Below are positions 7,715-16,302 of a stretch of 31,714 bases of DNA, piece by piece (the stretch's first letter is position 1; every line of letters starts with the position of its first letter). The notes beneath the pieces were generated by a model, which was not told where the DNA came from, did no database searches, and saw nothing but the letters and a program-made list of their open reading frames with translations. This DNA comes from an uncultured Collinsella sp. (GTDB lineage Bacteria; Actinomycetota; Coriobacteriia; Coriobacteriales; Coriobacteriaceae): assembly GCA_902493915.1 (NCBI GenBank), contig CABUQY010000010.1, forward strand, positions 1 to 31,714, read 5' to 3'. The position numbers and the translations under genes are program-made.

Positions 7715-8848
7715 ATGAGCACTTCGATTCAACCGAACGCGCCGTTTCGTGCCGATATCGTCGGCAGTTTTCTTCGTCCGCAGGCTGTAAAGGATGCCCG
7801 TGCCGCCTATGTCGCGGGTAAACTCGACGCTTCCGGCCTTAAGGCCGTCGAGGACGATGCCATTCGCGATTTGGTGGCCAAGCAGAAGGCCGCCGGCCTG
7901 CAGGTGATCACCGATGGCGAGTTCCGCCGCAGCTACTGGCACCTCGATTTTATGTGGGGACTCAACGGCATTGAGCGCCGCGCCTCGCGTACGGGCTACA
8001 TGTTTCACGATGAGGAGACTACCGCCGACACCGCCGTGGTAACCGGCCCCATTAGCGGCGAGAACCATCCGTTCGTCGAGCACTTCAAATTTGTCAAGTC
8101 ACTCGAGGGGGAGGGCCAGGTCGCACGGCAAACCATTCCGGCGCCGATCCAGACGTTCTCTGAAGTCACGCTCGACCGCTGTGATGGCCAGCAGGAGAGC
8201 CTGCGCGCCGTCTATAAGACCGACGAAGAGCTCGCCGATGCCATTGCCGCAGCATACCGCACCGTGATTGCCGACCTGTATGCCGCGGGCTGCCGCAACA
8301 TCCAATTTGATGACTGCACCTGGGGCATCTATTGCGATACCGACTTTGTGTCCAAGACCGGCATGAGTCCGGTTGACCTGCAAAAGGTGTCCGAGCTAGG
8401 TGTGGCGCTCAACAATGACGCAATCGCGGACAAGCCCGACGATCTGGTTATCAACACGCACGTGTGCCGCGGCAACTATCACTCCACCTATGCTTTTGAG
8501 GGCGGCTACGACCCCATCGCGCCGTACCTGTTCGCACATGAGAACGTCGATGCGTTCTATCTGGAGTTCGACACGCCCCGCGCCGGTGGTTTTGAGCCGC
8601 TCAAGTACGTTGCCCCCGGCAAGAAGGTGGTGCTGGGACTGATTACTACAAAGGCGGCTGAGCTTGAGGACGAGGACGTTATCGTCGAACGTATCCACGA
8701 GGCCGCAAAGTATGTGCCGCTCGAGAACCTGTACCTGTCGCCCCAGTGCGGCTTTGCCAGCTGCGAGATTGGCAACAAACTGACCGAGGACGAACAGTGG
8801 GCAAAGATCGCGCTGGTCAAGCGCATTGCCGAGCGCGTTTGGAAGTAA
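7715..8848 (+). CDS. Cobalamin-independent methionine synthase-like protein (MetE C-terminal domain, YxjG/YxjH type)
   Basis: This 377-residue protein corresponds to the zinc-dependent catalytic half of MetE, without the N-terminal duplicated barrel. Probable zinc ligands are His249 and Cys251 (HVCRGN) and Cys345 (SPQCGF). The N-terminus has DIVGSFLRP and ITDGEFRR, typical of the short YxjG/YxjH proteins. These are methyltransferases that make methionine from homocysteine; the methyl donor of the short forms is not settled. GGGAG upstream supports the ATG at 7715. A separate promoter region with a LysR dyad precedes it, so it is probably regulated by the adjacent LysR protein. Confidence 0.88.
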   Translation: MSTSIQPNAPFRADIVGSFLRPQAVKDARAAYVAGKLDASGLKAVEDDAIRDLVAKQKAAGLQVITDGEFRRSYWHLDFMWGLNGIERRASRTGYMFHDEETTADTAVVTGPISGENHPFVEHFKFVKSLEGEGQVARQTIPAPIQTFSEVTLDRCDGQQESLRAVYKTDEELADAIAAAYRTVIADLYAAGCRNIQFDDCTWGIYCDTDFVSKTGMSPVDLQKVSELGVALNNDAIADKPDDLVINTHVCRGNYHSTYAFEGGYDPIAPYLFAHENVDAFYLEFDTPRAGGFEPLKYVAPGKKVVLGLITTKAAELEDEDVIVERIHEAAKYVPLENLYLSPQCGFASCEIGNKLTEDEQWAKIALVKRIAERVWK

Positions 8849-8971
8849 CGCTACCGTTCGCAGGTGACGGTGCGTGCGAGACATGGCGTATCACGTACAA
8901 TGGTTCGGATCGTATCGTTCGGGCAGGTTATCCGATATGCCTGATCGCCCTTCCATCATGAAAGGACTTCC

Positions 8972-10305
8972 ATGTCCCAATCCTCGACGCCCGCCGTCAC
9001 CAATGCCATCTACGATGCGTCATCGCTCGGCCGCCCGCGCATGTTTGTGTTGGGTTTGCAACACATGTTTGCGATGTTCGGAGCCACGGTGCTCGTGCCC
9101 GTGCTCACCGGCCTTTCCGTTTCGGCGACGCTTCTGTTCGCCGGCATCGGCACGCTGCTGTTTCATTTTCTATCGCGCGGTAAGGTGCCGGCATTTTTGG
9201 GCTCATCGTTTGCCTTTATTGCCGGTTATGCCGCAATCGCGCCAACGGCGAGACCGAGCTTTTGCCCTACGCCTGCCTGGGCGTAGCTTGTGCCGGCCTG
9301 CTCTATCCGGTGCTCGCGGCCCTGTTCCGCGCCTTTGGCGCCAAGCGCGTTATGCGTTTCTTCCCGCCGGTGGTGACCGGCCCCATCGTCATTTCCATCG
9401 GCCTGATCCTAGCGAGCTCTGCCATCGCCAACTGCCAGACCAACTGGCTTGTCGCCGCTGTCGCTGTGGCCGTCATCATCATCTGCAATATTTGGGGCCG
9501 CGGCATGGTCAAGATCGTGCCGATTTTGCTGGGCGTTGTGGTGAGCTATGCCGTTGCGGCTGCGTTGAGTGAGGTCGATTTTTCGGGCGTTGCCGCCGCT
9601 CCGTGGGTCGGTCTGCCCATCGTGTGGGACAACACCGTGTTTGCGCTCTTTGGCCCGCAGCTCGATAGCGGTCTTGCCACGACGGCCATCATCACCATCA
9701 TGCCGCTGGCCTTTGCGACCATGATTGAGCACATTGGCGATATCTCCGCCATTGGCTCTACCTGCGAACGCAATTACATTGCCGATCCCGGTCTGCACCG
9801 TACCCTGCTCGGCGATGGCCTGGCGACCATCTTGGCGTCGCTCTTTGGCGCTCCGGCCAACACCACGTATGGCGAGAACACCGGCGTGCTTGCGCTTACG
9901 CGTGTGTTCGACCCGCGCGTGATTCGCATTGCCGCCTGCTGTGCCATCGTGCTTTCGTTCTGCCCCAAGTTTGCTGCTGCGATCGCTGCTATGCCGGCGT
10001 GCGTTATCGGCGGTGTGTCACTCGTGCTCTACGGCATGATCAGCGCCGTTGGCGTGCGTAACCTCATCGAGAATCAGGTTGATTTCCAGAACAACCGCAA
10101 CGTGCTGGTGGCGGCTCTGGTGCTCGTGCTTTCGCTCGGCATTGCCTACAGTACCGCCGGTGCCATCGTGCTGGAGCTGGGCGGCGTGACGATTTCGCTT
10201 TCGGGCCTTGCCGTGGGCTCGCTGGTGGGCATTGTGCTCAACGCCATCCTGCCCGGTAATGACTTTGAGTTCGATACTTCCGAGCTTGAGGAGACTGCTG
10301 AATAG
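8972..10305 (+). pseudogene. uraA: Uracil permease (UraA-like NCS2 transporter), disrupted by one frameshift
   Basis: Two overlapping frames (8972-9286 and an upstream-open frame ending at 10305) together encode a complete NCS2 nucleobase:proton symporter of about 444 residues. The first covers GRPRMFVLGLQHMFAMFGAT to the second helix. The second resumes in NGETELLPYACLG and includes the substrate-site region MIEHIGDIS and the GENTGV motif. A single base is missing at about 9241-9244: restoring it (GCGCC to GCGCCN) rejoins the frames as APNGETELL. Everything else is intact, so this is either a very recent inactivation, a phase-variable or sequencing error, or a rare programmed shift. The start has AAAGGA upstream. 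Confidence 0.85.
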
Positions 10306-10324
10306 CAGCTGCGTTCAGCCAAAT

Positions 10325-10370
10325 TAAAAATGGCGTCCATGCGTATGTACGCGTGGACGCCATTTTTAAT
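10325..10370. terminator. Bidirectional intrinsic terminator
   Basis: Arms 10325-10345 and 10348-10368 are inverted with one mismatch, flanked by A-runs on the left and T-runs on the right. The hairpin therefore ends transcription from both the permease gene (+) and the convergent hydrolase gene (-). Confidence 0.85.
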
Positions 10371-11079
10371 GCGTCAGTATCCAGTGGATGCCGCGCGCCA
10401 TGCGCAGGTCAGTTTGGGCAAAGTGATTGCCGGGGTTGAGCTCCAGCGTTGTTGGAATGTCACGCTCTATAAACAGCTCTTCCATCGCGCGCGTGTCGTC
10501 GAGTACGTGCCGCATCATGCGGTTGGGCGTCTTGGTTTCCTTTTTACCGAGCGACAGATAGGCGGCGTCGGGCGTGGCTGTCATCGTGCGCTCACGCGCG
10601 TAGTCGATAAAGCCGGGGAACCACAGCGACCCCGATGCACTCGCCGCGCGCTCAAAGACATCTGTTTGCCAAAGTGCCCACAGTGCAAAAAGACCCGCCA
10701 ACGAATAGCCGACAACGCCGCGCCAGGTGGGCGGTTGCGGGAGCGATGATTCGGCCTCTGGGATTATCTGCTTCAACAACTCGTCAAGAAAACCAGCAGC
10801 CTGTCCACCAAAGGGCTCGGCATCTCGTATAGTTCCCTCACATTCCCAGGGGCTCAGCTCGCGATTCCAATCGAGTCCTCCGATGGCGACAAGGGTGAAC
10901 GGCGGGCAGTCGAGCTCTCGGCAGCGCTCGTAGACTTCACTACCGTCGCCCATAACCACGGGGAGGTAGATGACGGGCGTACCTTCCGCACGCTCTGAAT
11001 AAACGGTTATCTGCTTATGATGCGCTTCCAAGGCAGGCTTCTCTCGGTGTTGTGATATTGACAGCCTCAATTGTCGCAC
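10366..11079 (-). CDS. Alpha/beta hydrolase, esterase D/IroE-like (COG2819)
   Basis: This 237-residue protein has an alpha/beta-hydrolase core with the nucleophile motif GYSLAG (Ser126), the following SASGSLWFPG strand, and a C-terminal NPGNHF that would supply the catalytic His. The arrangement resembles the putative-esterase family that includes siderophore esterases and S-formylglutathione hydrolase. The substrate is unknown and there is no iron-related gene nearby. The start is uncertain: I use a GTG at 11079, but the ribosome site is poor, and a TTG a few codons later is possible. There is no signal peptide. Its stop lies in the bidirectional terminator. Confidence 0.75.
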   Translation of the reverse strand: MRQLRLSISQHREKPALEAHHKQITVYSERAEGTPVIYLPVVMGDGSEVYERCRELDCPPFTLVAIGGLDWNRELSPWECEGTIRDAEPFGGQAAGFLDELLKQIIPEAESSLPQPPTWRGVVGYSLAGLFALWALWQTDVFERAASASGSLWFPGFIDYARERTMTATPDAAYLSLGKKETKTPNRMMRHVLDDTRAMEELFIERDIPTTLELNPGNHFAQTDLRMARGIHWILTH

Positions 11080-11099
11080 GCTGGCACGGGGGCAGACGC

Positions 11100-11143
11100 T
11101 AAAAGAAAGGCGCGGAGCCGTTCGATGCGACTCCGCGCCTTGT
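11100..11143 (-). terminator. Intrinsic terminator of the purine permease
   Basis: The stem GGCGCGGAG (11109-11117) pairs with CTCCGCGCC (11131-11139). On the minus strand it is followed by TTTCTTTT, directly after the permease stop. Confidence 0.85.
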
Positions 11144-11168
11144 TGTTTTGCTTCGGCAGACTATGCCG

Positions 11169-12479
11169 TTACGCCACGAAGAAGTAGACGAGGAAGGCAA
11201 GGGCTGCGATCCACATGAGCGGCTTGATCTTGGAGGCCTCGCCCTTAAAGAGCGCGACGATCACGTAGGCGATAAAGCCCAGACCAATGCCGGCAGAGAT
11301 GGAGTAGGTGAAGGGCACGCCGGCGACAATCATGAACGCCGGGAAACCCTGCGACACGTCGGACCAATCGATCTCGGAGGCCTCGCTCATCATGAGGTAG
11401 CCGACGTAGACCAGAGCACCGCAGGTGGCGGCGCTGGAAACGATGGTGACGATGGGGGAGAAGAACGCGGCGAGAATGAACAGCACGCCGGTGGTGACGG
11501 AGGTGAGGCCCGTGCGGCCACCGTCGGCGGCGCCGGAAGTGGACTCGACGAAGGTGGTGATGGAGGAGACGCCCATGAAACCGCCCACAGCGGCGGCGGC
11601 GGAGTCGACGATCAGGATCTCCTTGATATTCTCGACGTTGCCGTCGTCGGTGAGGAACTCGCCCTGCTTGGCCACGGCCATCGCGGTGCCCATGGTGTCG
11701 AAGAAGTCACTCATGAGCAGCGAGAACGAGATGACGAGGAGCGTGGGGTCGGTAAGGACCTTGACGATGGCGGGCACGCCGCCGGCGTCGGCGATGGGGC
11801 CACCGATGCTCGAGAAGTCGAGCGGGGCGATGATACCGGTCGGAGCATGGGTCACACCTAGGGGGATACCGGCGATGACGGCGACGACGATGCCGATGAG
11901 CAGCGAGCCGGGGACGTTGCGGCAGGCGAGGGCGACTGTCACCAGGATGGAGATGATGCCGACGATGAAGGTGGGGGAGGTGATGTCGCCCAGACCGACG
12001 AGTGTACCGGCGCCAGCGGTGATAATGCCGGCATCGCACAGGCCAATCATGGCGATGAACAGGCCCAGACCCACCGAGATGGCGTGACGCAGGACAACCG
12101 GGATGGCGTCCATGATGGCCTCGCGCAGGCCACAAAGCACGAGCAGCAAGATGACGATACCCTCGAGGAAGATGACGCTCATGGCCACGTGCCAGTCACC
12201 GCCGCAGACGGTGGTGGTGATTCCAGCGATCATCGCGTTGACGCCTAAGCCCGACGCGCAGGCGAGCGGGCGGTTGGCGAAGATGCCCATGCAGATGGTC
12301 ATGATGCCGGCGCCCAGGCAGGTGGCGCAGGCGAGCGCTCCCGCATCGATGCCAGCGCCCGAGAGCACCGCGGGGTTGACGGCGATGATGTAGGCCATCG
12401 CCAGGAATGTTGTCAGTCCAGCGCGGAGTTCGGTCCCGATTGTGGACTTGCGCTCGCTGACGTGAAATAGTTCGTCCAT
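11169..12479 (-). CDS. AzgA/PbuG-type purine permease (adenine/guanine/hypoxanthine)
   Basis: This 436-residue polytopic membrane protein has the marks of the AzgA-like branch of the NCS2 nucleobase transporters: LTTFLAMAYIIAVNP near the N-terminus, GLGVNAMIAG, and SDFFDTMGTA followed by SSITTFVESTSGAADGGRTGL in the substrate region. It should import purine bases with protons across the cytoplasmic membrane. The start at 12479 is chosen because GGAAAGGG lies just upstream; a longer open frame to 12536 has no family-like sequence. It is transcribed alone and ends in its own terminator. No purine riboswitch motif was seen upstream. Confidence 0.92.
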   Translation of the reverse strand: MDELFHVSERKSTIGTELRAGLTTFLAMAYIIAVNPAVLSGAGIDAGALACATCLGAGIMTICMGIFANRPLACASGLGVNAMIAGITTTVCGGDWHVAMSVIFLEGIVILLLVLCGLREAIMDAIPVVLRHAISVGLGLFIAMIGLCDAGIITAGAGTLVGLGDITSPTFIVGIISILVTVALACRNVPGSLLIGIVVAVIAGIPLGVTHAPTGIIAPLDFSSIGGPIADAGGVPAIVKVLTDPTLLVISFSLLMSDFFDTMGTAMAVAKQGEFLTDDGNVENIKEILIVDSAAAAVGGFMGVSSITTFVESTSGAADGGRTGLTSVTTGVLFILAAFFSPIVTIVSSAATCGALVYVGYLMMSEASEIDWSDVSQGFPAFMIVAGVPFTYSISAGIGLGFIAYVIVALFKGEASKIKPLMWIAALAFLVYFFVA

Positions 12480-12672
12480 GCATACCCTTTCCTTGCTCGG
12501 CCCCGAGTTTAGGCCGATTGACACGAACTCACCCACTATAGCCCCTTTACGACGCTGTTGTTCCTCGCATGTTGATGTTCGGCGCTTTGTAGCAGACGGA
12601 CGGTATTTTTCGCATGAAAATGTGTGGGTACCGTATACTTAAGCGGTTACAACGACCCCTATGGAGGAACGT

Positions 12673-13092
12673 ATGATTAAAGAGCTTTGCCACGACGAGG
12701 CTATCCTGTCCCAGCGTTGCGAGGTTGCGACCGTCGAGGACGAGTCGGTTGCTCAGGACCTGATCGATACCATCAAGTCGCTCGACGATGCCGGCTGCTT
12801 GGCCGCTAACCAGATTGGCGTTACCAAGAAGGTTTGCGTCTACCTGGACGATGCCGGCGAGCCCCACGTGCTCTACAACCCCCGTCTGGTGTTTGGCCTG
12901 GGCGCCAGCAAGATGGAGGAGAGCTGCCTGACGCACGAGGAGGTCACCAAGTCCACGCGCTATATCAAGTGCAAGGTCGCTTATGACGTGATCGTCGACG
13001 GCAAGATGCGCGAGCGCAAGCAGGACTTTGTGGGCTTCGAGGCGCAGATGATTCAACACATGATTGACCACTGTCTAGGAAAGTTGGTCTAA
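12673..13092 (+). CDS. Peptide deformylase-like protein with altered HExxH motif
   Basis: This 139-residue protein clearly belongs to the deformylase fold. Motif 1 is GCLAANQIG (Gln47 kept), motif 2 is ESCLT (the zinc-ligand Cys85 kept; the usual Gly before it is Ser), and motif 3 reads QHMIDH, so both zinc His residues (129 and 133) remain but the catalytic Glu is Met130. Peptide deformylases remove the formyl group from nascent N-terminal methionine; without the Glu this copy is probably inactive or has another role. The ATG at 12673 follows GGAGG by 5 bases; an ATG at 12661 overlaps that site. A TATACT at 12634-12639 may be its -10 box. Confidence 0.85.
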   Translation: MIKELCHDEAILSQRCEVATVEDESVAQDLIDTIKSLDDAGCLAANQIGVTKKVCVYLDDAGEPHVLYNPRLVFGLGASKMEESCLTHEEVTKSTRYIKCKVAYDVIVDGKMRERKQDFVGFEAQMIQHMIDHCLGKLV

Positions 13093-13126
13093 GGGGACCA
13101 AAGCACCGCACTTCGTCTCTTTTGGT

Positions 13127-13166
13127 CCGGACGTGACATTGTTGTCATGTCCGGGCTTTTGTGTTT
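13127..13166 (+). terminator. Intrinsic terminator after the deformylase-like gene
   Basis: The stem 13127-13138 pairs with 13143-13154 (CCGGAC and TGACA parts, one mismatch) and is followed by GCTTTTGTGTTT. A second, longer-range pairing of GGACCAAA (13095-13102) with TTTGGTCC (13121-13128) precedes it. Confidence 0.75.
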
Positions 13167-13223
13167 AGCGCCTTTTTGTTTGGTGACAATAACCTTAGCA
13201 GGAACGTAAAGCTAGGAGGCGCT

Positions 13224-14189
13224 ATGTGTACGAGCATTCGATTTACCGATAATTCTGGTCACATGTATCTAGGCCGCAACCTAGACTGGAGCTTTGACTA
13301 CGGCCAACAGGTTCGCGTGATGCCGCGCGGGTTCCACGTCCCGTATTCGTTTATCGACGATGCGTCGGCGGCGCACGCGGTAATCGGCATGTGCATCGAT
13401 TACGAGAACTACCCTATGTTCTTCGACTGCGGCAACGATGCGGGCCTCGCCGTGGCGGGCCTCAATTTCCCGGGTTATGCCGAGTATGCCGAGGGCCCTG
13501 TCGACGGCAAGAACAATATCGCGGCCTATGAGTTTCCCCTGTGGGTGGCAGCGACGTTCTCGACGGTCGATGAGGTCGAGGCCGCGCTGCGCGACACGGT
13601 GATTGTCGCCAAATCTGCCGGAGAGGGGCTGGGCGTGTCGCTGCTCCATTGGATTATCGGCGACAGCCAGCGCAGCATCGTGGTCGAGATGATGGCTGAC
13701 GGCCTGCATGTATACGACAATCCGGTCGACACCCTTGCCAATCAGCCGACTTTCCCGTGGCACATGGAAAACCTGCGCACCTATATCACGGCCACAAGCG
13801 ATTTTCCGCAGACGGCGACATGGCGTGCCGCCGAGCTTAAGCCCTATGGAGCCGGTGCCGGCATGCGCGGCATTCCGGGCGATTGCTATTCGCCGAGCCG
13901 TTTTGTAAAGGCGGCGTACCTCAATGCCAATTACCCACAAAAGGAGAGCGAGACCGAAAACGTCGTTCGCATGTTTCGCTCGCTCGAGGGCGTGGTGATG
14001 ATCGAGGGAGCGTCCAGGATGGGCGATGGCAAGTTCGAGAAGACTATCTACACCGGATGCTTTAGCGCGCGCACGGGCAATTATTACTACGCGATGTATG
14101 GGGATCCGTCGATTCGCTACGTGAGCCTGATGGATGCCGAGGGCGCGAGCCCCGATAGGCTCGTGGTTCCCGAGCCGCGCCGTTCGTAG
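13224..14189 (+). CDS. Choloylglycine hydrolase (conjugated bile salt hydrolase)
   Basis: This 321-residue Ntn-hydrolase begins Met-Cys, so removing Met1 exposes the nucleophile Cys2. The expected partners are all in register: Arg18, Asp21, Asn81, Asn173 (in NQPTFPWH) and Arg226 (in PGDCYSPSR). This set, and the length, match bile salt hydrolases of gut bacteria, which release glycine or taurine from conjugated bile acids; a penicillin-V acylase activity cannot be fully excluded. AGGAGG at 13214-13219 fixes the start. There is no signal peptide, so it is cytoplasmic. It is monocistronic and followed by a hairpin at 14214-14247. Confidence 0.93.
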   Translation: MCTSIRFTDNSGHMYLGRNLDWSFDYGQQVRVMPRGFHVPYSFIDDASAAHAVIGMCIDYENYPMFFDCGNDAGLAVAGLNFPGYAEYAEGPVDGKNNIAAYEFPLWVAATFSTVDEVEAALRDTVIVAKSAGEGLGVSLLHWIIGDSQRSIVVEMMADGLHVYDNPVDTLANQPTFPWHMENLRTYITATSDFPQTATWRAAELKPYGAGAGMRGIPGDCYSPSRFVKAAYLNANYPQKESETENVVRMFRSLEGVVMIEGASRMGDGKFEKTIYTGCFSARTGNYYYAMYGDPSIRYVSLMDAEGASPDRLVVPEPRRS

Positions 14190-14213
14190 CCGTTAGCTTT
14201 ACTGCAATGCAAA

Positions 14214-14250
14214 GCGGCCCTGCGCCTCTCGTGAGGCGCAGGGCCGCTTG
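14214..14250. terminator. Strong hairpin terminator after the bile salt hydrolase
   Basis: A perfect 15-bp stem, 14214-14228 with 14233-14247, has a TCGT loop. T-tracts are short on both sides (TT on the plus strand, TTT on the minus strand). It is closely similar in sequence to the kup terminator at 16249-16281. Confidence 0.75.
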
Positions 14251-14540
14251 GTAGATCAGAAGTTGAAGGCAAACATGATGCCGATGACTTTGTCAAGATA
14301 TATTAAACAAACGGTAGCTTCAATTCATCTTTGGAATAATAGCCGTTCAAAAGCGAATCGATTGGCTCATTTAGATTATATAAAATTTCTTTAGTTTTAC
14401 TTCCGAGCGGCGCGCCGGGCATCTGGCATCAACGGATTCCCTGTTTTGGCGCTTCGAAGGCACGGACTCCGTTTCGTTAATTTCTGATTAGAAATGCTGA
14501 AAATCCAGTCAGAAGCGGGCTGGGGAACGGGGCAATAAAA
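14251..14540. other. AT-rich intergenic region with a possible minus-strand gene remnant
   Basis: This stretch is markedly AT-richer than its surroundings, especially 14296-14400. On the minus strand, 14256-14300 reads as the end of a hydrophobic protein (DKVIGIMFAFNF then TGA), directly followed by the 14214-14247 hairpin; a stop interrupts the frame about 22 codons in. This could be the stump of a deleted gene, but it is short and may be chance. The rest presumably holds the promoter of the esterase gene; I see no clear -35/-10 pair. Confidence 0.4.
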
Positions 14541-16091
14541 ATGGCTTTCGAAATGAGTCGGCGAAGCTTTTTAACGGCCGGTGGGGCCACAATGCTGGCG
14601 GGCACCGCCTCTATGCTTGTTGGCTGCGCGTCTGGAAGCGAAAGTGGCGCGGGAAGCGTGGCTGCCGGCAAGGATGATGCACTGAAGGTTGATAGCGACG
14701 GCAAATCGGGTGGCACGGATAGCGACGTTAGCGAATTCTACGAGCACGTTATCTCTGTTTCTGCACTTGCGAAAACATATGCAATCGGAGAGAAGATTGT
14801 CGGCGTGGCGATTGAATACGACGTGGATGTCGATGCGTCTTCGGTTGATCCCGGACATGGCGGCATCGGTCAACAGGCTCAGGAAAAGGGGCTGGGATCT
14901 TTCTCGGTTTTGGGACGCTCGATTGTCACTGCCTATGTAAACGACAAAGCCGAGCTGAGTGATGAAGGGGGCAAAAGCAAGGGAACGTACGTCATCGTCG
15001 AGCTCGATCCAGCAGATGCGGGCGCACAGACGTTGATGTTTCAGATGACGCGTGGGTGCGTAGGCTCAAACGGTCCCGTATCCCTTGATAGCGGTTGCGT
15101 CAAAATCGCCCAAATAAAGGATCTTAAGGATTCTGCAGGTAAAAAGCTTACAGGCGACGAGACATCCTCCCGATATCTCGTGGCTTCGACTGTTCTCAAC
15201 TCCGAGGCAGACAAGTTTGTTGCAGGGACCTACGATGACCCCAAAACTGGATTCCATGCTTCGTTTGCCTTGGCACAGCCTGACGACTACGACAAGGCAA
15301 AGAAATACCCCATCACGCTCTTCCTGCCGGATGCGGGGGTAACCACCTGCGATGTGAGGGTGAATCTTCGTCAAGGTCTGGGAGCCCTTGCCTGGGCTGA
15401 TGGGTCACAATTTGTGCTGACGATCGCTGGAACTTGTTGCGATATCGAGACTTGCCTGCATGTAATCGAGGACCTGATCGACCAGGGTTACTCAATCGAT
15501 CCGGATCGCATTTACGGGACGGGCGAATCTGCCGGGTGCATGGCCCTCATCGAATATGCCTCCAAGCATCCCGATGACAATTCCTTTGCAGCGCTTATGC
15601 TCGTTGCCGGGCAAGGCAACATGACTCCGATTGCCAAGACGCCCATGGTGATATTCGTTTCTGAAGACGATTCCAATTCCTATGGCGGCATGACGGATCC
15701 CGAGAAGGGTGTCGCGAGTATCGGAATTCCTTATGTTGAGAAGCAGCTGAATTGCGCCTATAACTATGACGGCGAAGGACATACGAGTGGCCTGTGGGTT
15801 GATTACGACGCAACGGGAGAGAAAAACCCTTCGGGTAACCAGGAAGGAGCCAAGGCGGCTAGCAGCCAGAAGACGCTCGATGAGCTTATGGTCGAGCTCT
15901 CGGATGTCTGCTCCTCGGCCTGTAAACAAGCGGTGACCGATGGGGCGCATGTCGTTTTCCTTCATGTAGAGAAGGGAACTCTCGATAGCACCGACAAGAC
16001 GGTCCAGGGTGGAAACACTCATAACTTTACCTGGCAATACGCTTATGCGATTCCCGAACTCATCGAGTGGGTGAGAGACCAGTCTCTATAG
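14541..16091 (+). CDS. Tat-exported lipoprotein with alpha/beta-hydrolase (esterase) domain
   Basis: This 516-residue protein starts with a twin-arginine signal (SRRSFL, Arg7-Arg8) and a lipobox ending at Cys29 (MLVGC), then a Ser/Gly/Asp-rich linker. It should be folded in the cytoplasm, exported by Tat and anchored to the outer face of the membrane. Residues ~65-210 look like a beta-rich N-terminal domain, as in EstA-type esterases. From ~220 the sequence resembles the feruloyl-esterase/PHB-depolymerase-like hydrolases: the nucleophile elbow GESAG (Ser330) and a His in GNTHNFTW near the C-terminus. Many cysteines (for example TCCDIETC) are unusual. The substrate is unknown. It is flanked by similar hairpins and AT-rich DNA, suggesting later acquisition. 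Confidence 0.82.
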   Translation: MAFEMSRRSFLTAGGATMLAGTASMLVGCASGSESGAGSVAAGKDDALKVDSDGKSGGTDSDVSEFYEHVISVSALAKTYAIGEKIVGVAIEYDVDVDASSVDPGHGGIGQQAQEKGLGSFSVLGRSIVTAYVNDKAELSDEGGKSKGTYVIVELDPADAGAQTLMFQMTRGCVGSNGPVSLDSGCVKIAQIKDLKDSAGKKLTGDETSSRYLVASTVLNSEADKFVAGTYDDPKTGFHASFALAQPDDYDKAKKYPITLFLPDAGVTTCDVRVNLRQGLGALAWADGSQFVLTIAGTCCDIETCLHVIEDLIDQGYSIDPDRIYGTGESAGCMALIEYASKHPDDNSFAALMLVAGQGNMTPIAKTPMVIFVSEDDSNSYGGMTDPEKGVASIGIPYVEKQLNCAYNYDGEGHTSGLWVDYDATGEKNPSGNQEGAKAASSQKTLDELMVELSDVCSSACKQAVTDGAHVVFLHVEKGTLDSTDKTVQGGNTHNFTWQYAYAIPELIEWVRDQSL

Positions 16092-16185
16092 CCTGCTTCT
16101 TTTTCGATGGCATTTCAATGTGGGCTAGGGTTATATGACCGATTGGGGCCAGGCGGTTGTCTAGCCCCGGAAATGCCGAATAGCA

Positions 16186-16244
16186 GTCTACGATTACGTC
16201 CAGGTAAAGCCTCAAAGGTGTTTTACCTGGCCAAAAACGTAGAC
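16186..16244. repeat. Nested inverted repeat between convergent genes
   Basis: An outer stem GTCTACG (16186-16192) with CGTAGAC (16238-16244) encloses an inner stem CCAGGTAAA (16200-16208) with TTTACCTGG (16222-16230). The whole can fold into one long imperfect hairpin. It lies just beyond the kup terminator and after the esterase gene. It may terminate the esterase transcript or be a REP-like element. Confidence 0.6.
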
Positions 16245-16281
16245 AAAAGCGGCCCTGGCAGATCGTGAGACGCAGGGCCGC
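16244..16281 (-). terminator. Intrinsic terminator of kup
   Basis: GCGGCCCTG (16249-16257) pairs with CAGGGCCGC (16273-16281). On the minus strand it is followed by TTTTGT, 21 bases after the kup stop codon. Confidence 0.85.
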
Positions 16282-16302
16282 TGTCGTTGATTTATGGCGC
16301 CG

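Noticed and set aside
12480..12536. 19-residue N-terminal extension of the purine permease
   Set aside because: No ribosome site at 12536; GGAAAGGG precedes the ATG at 12479, where family similarity begins.
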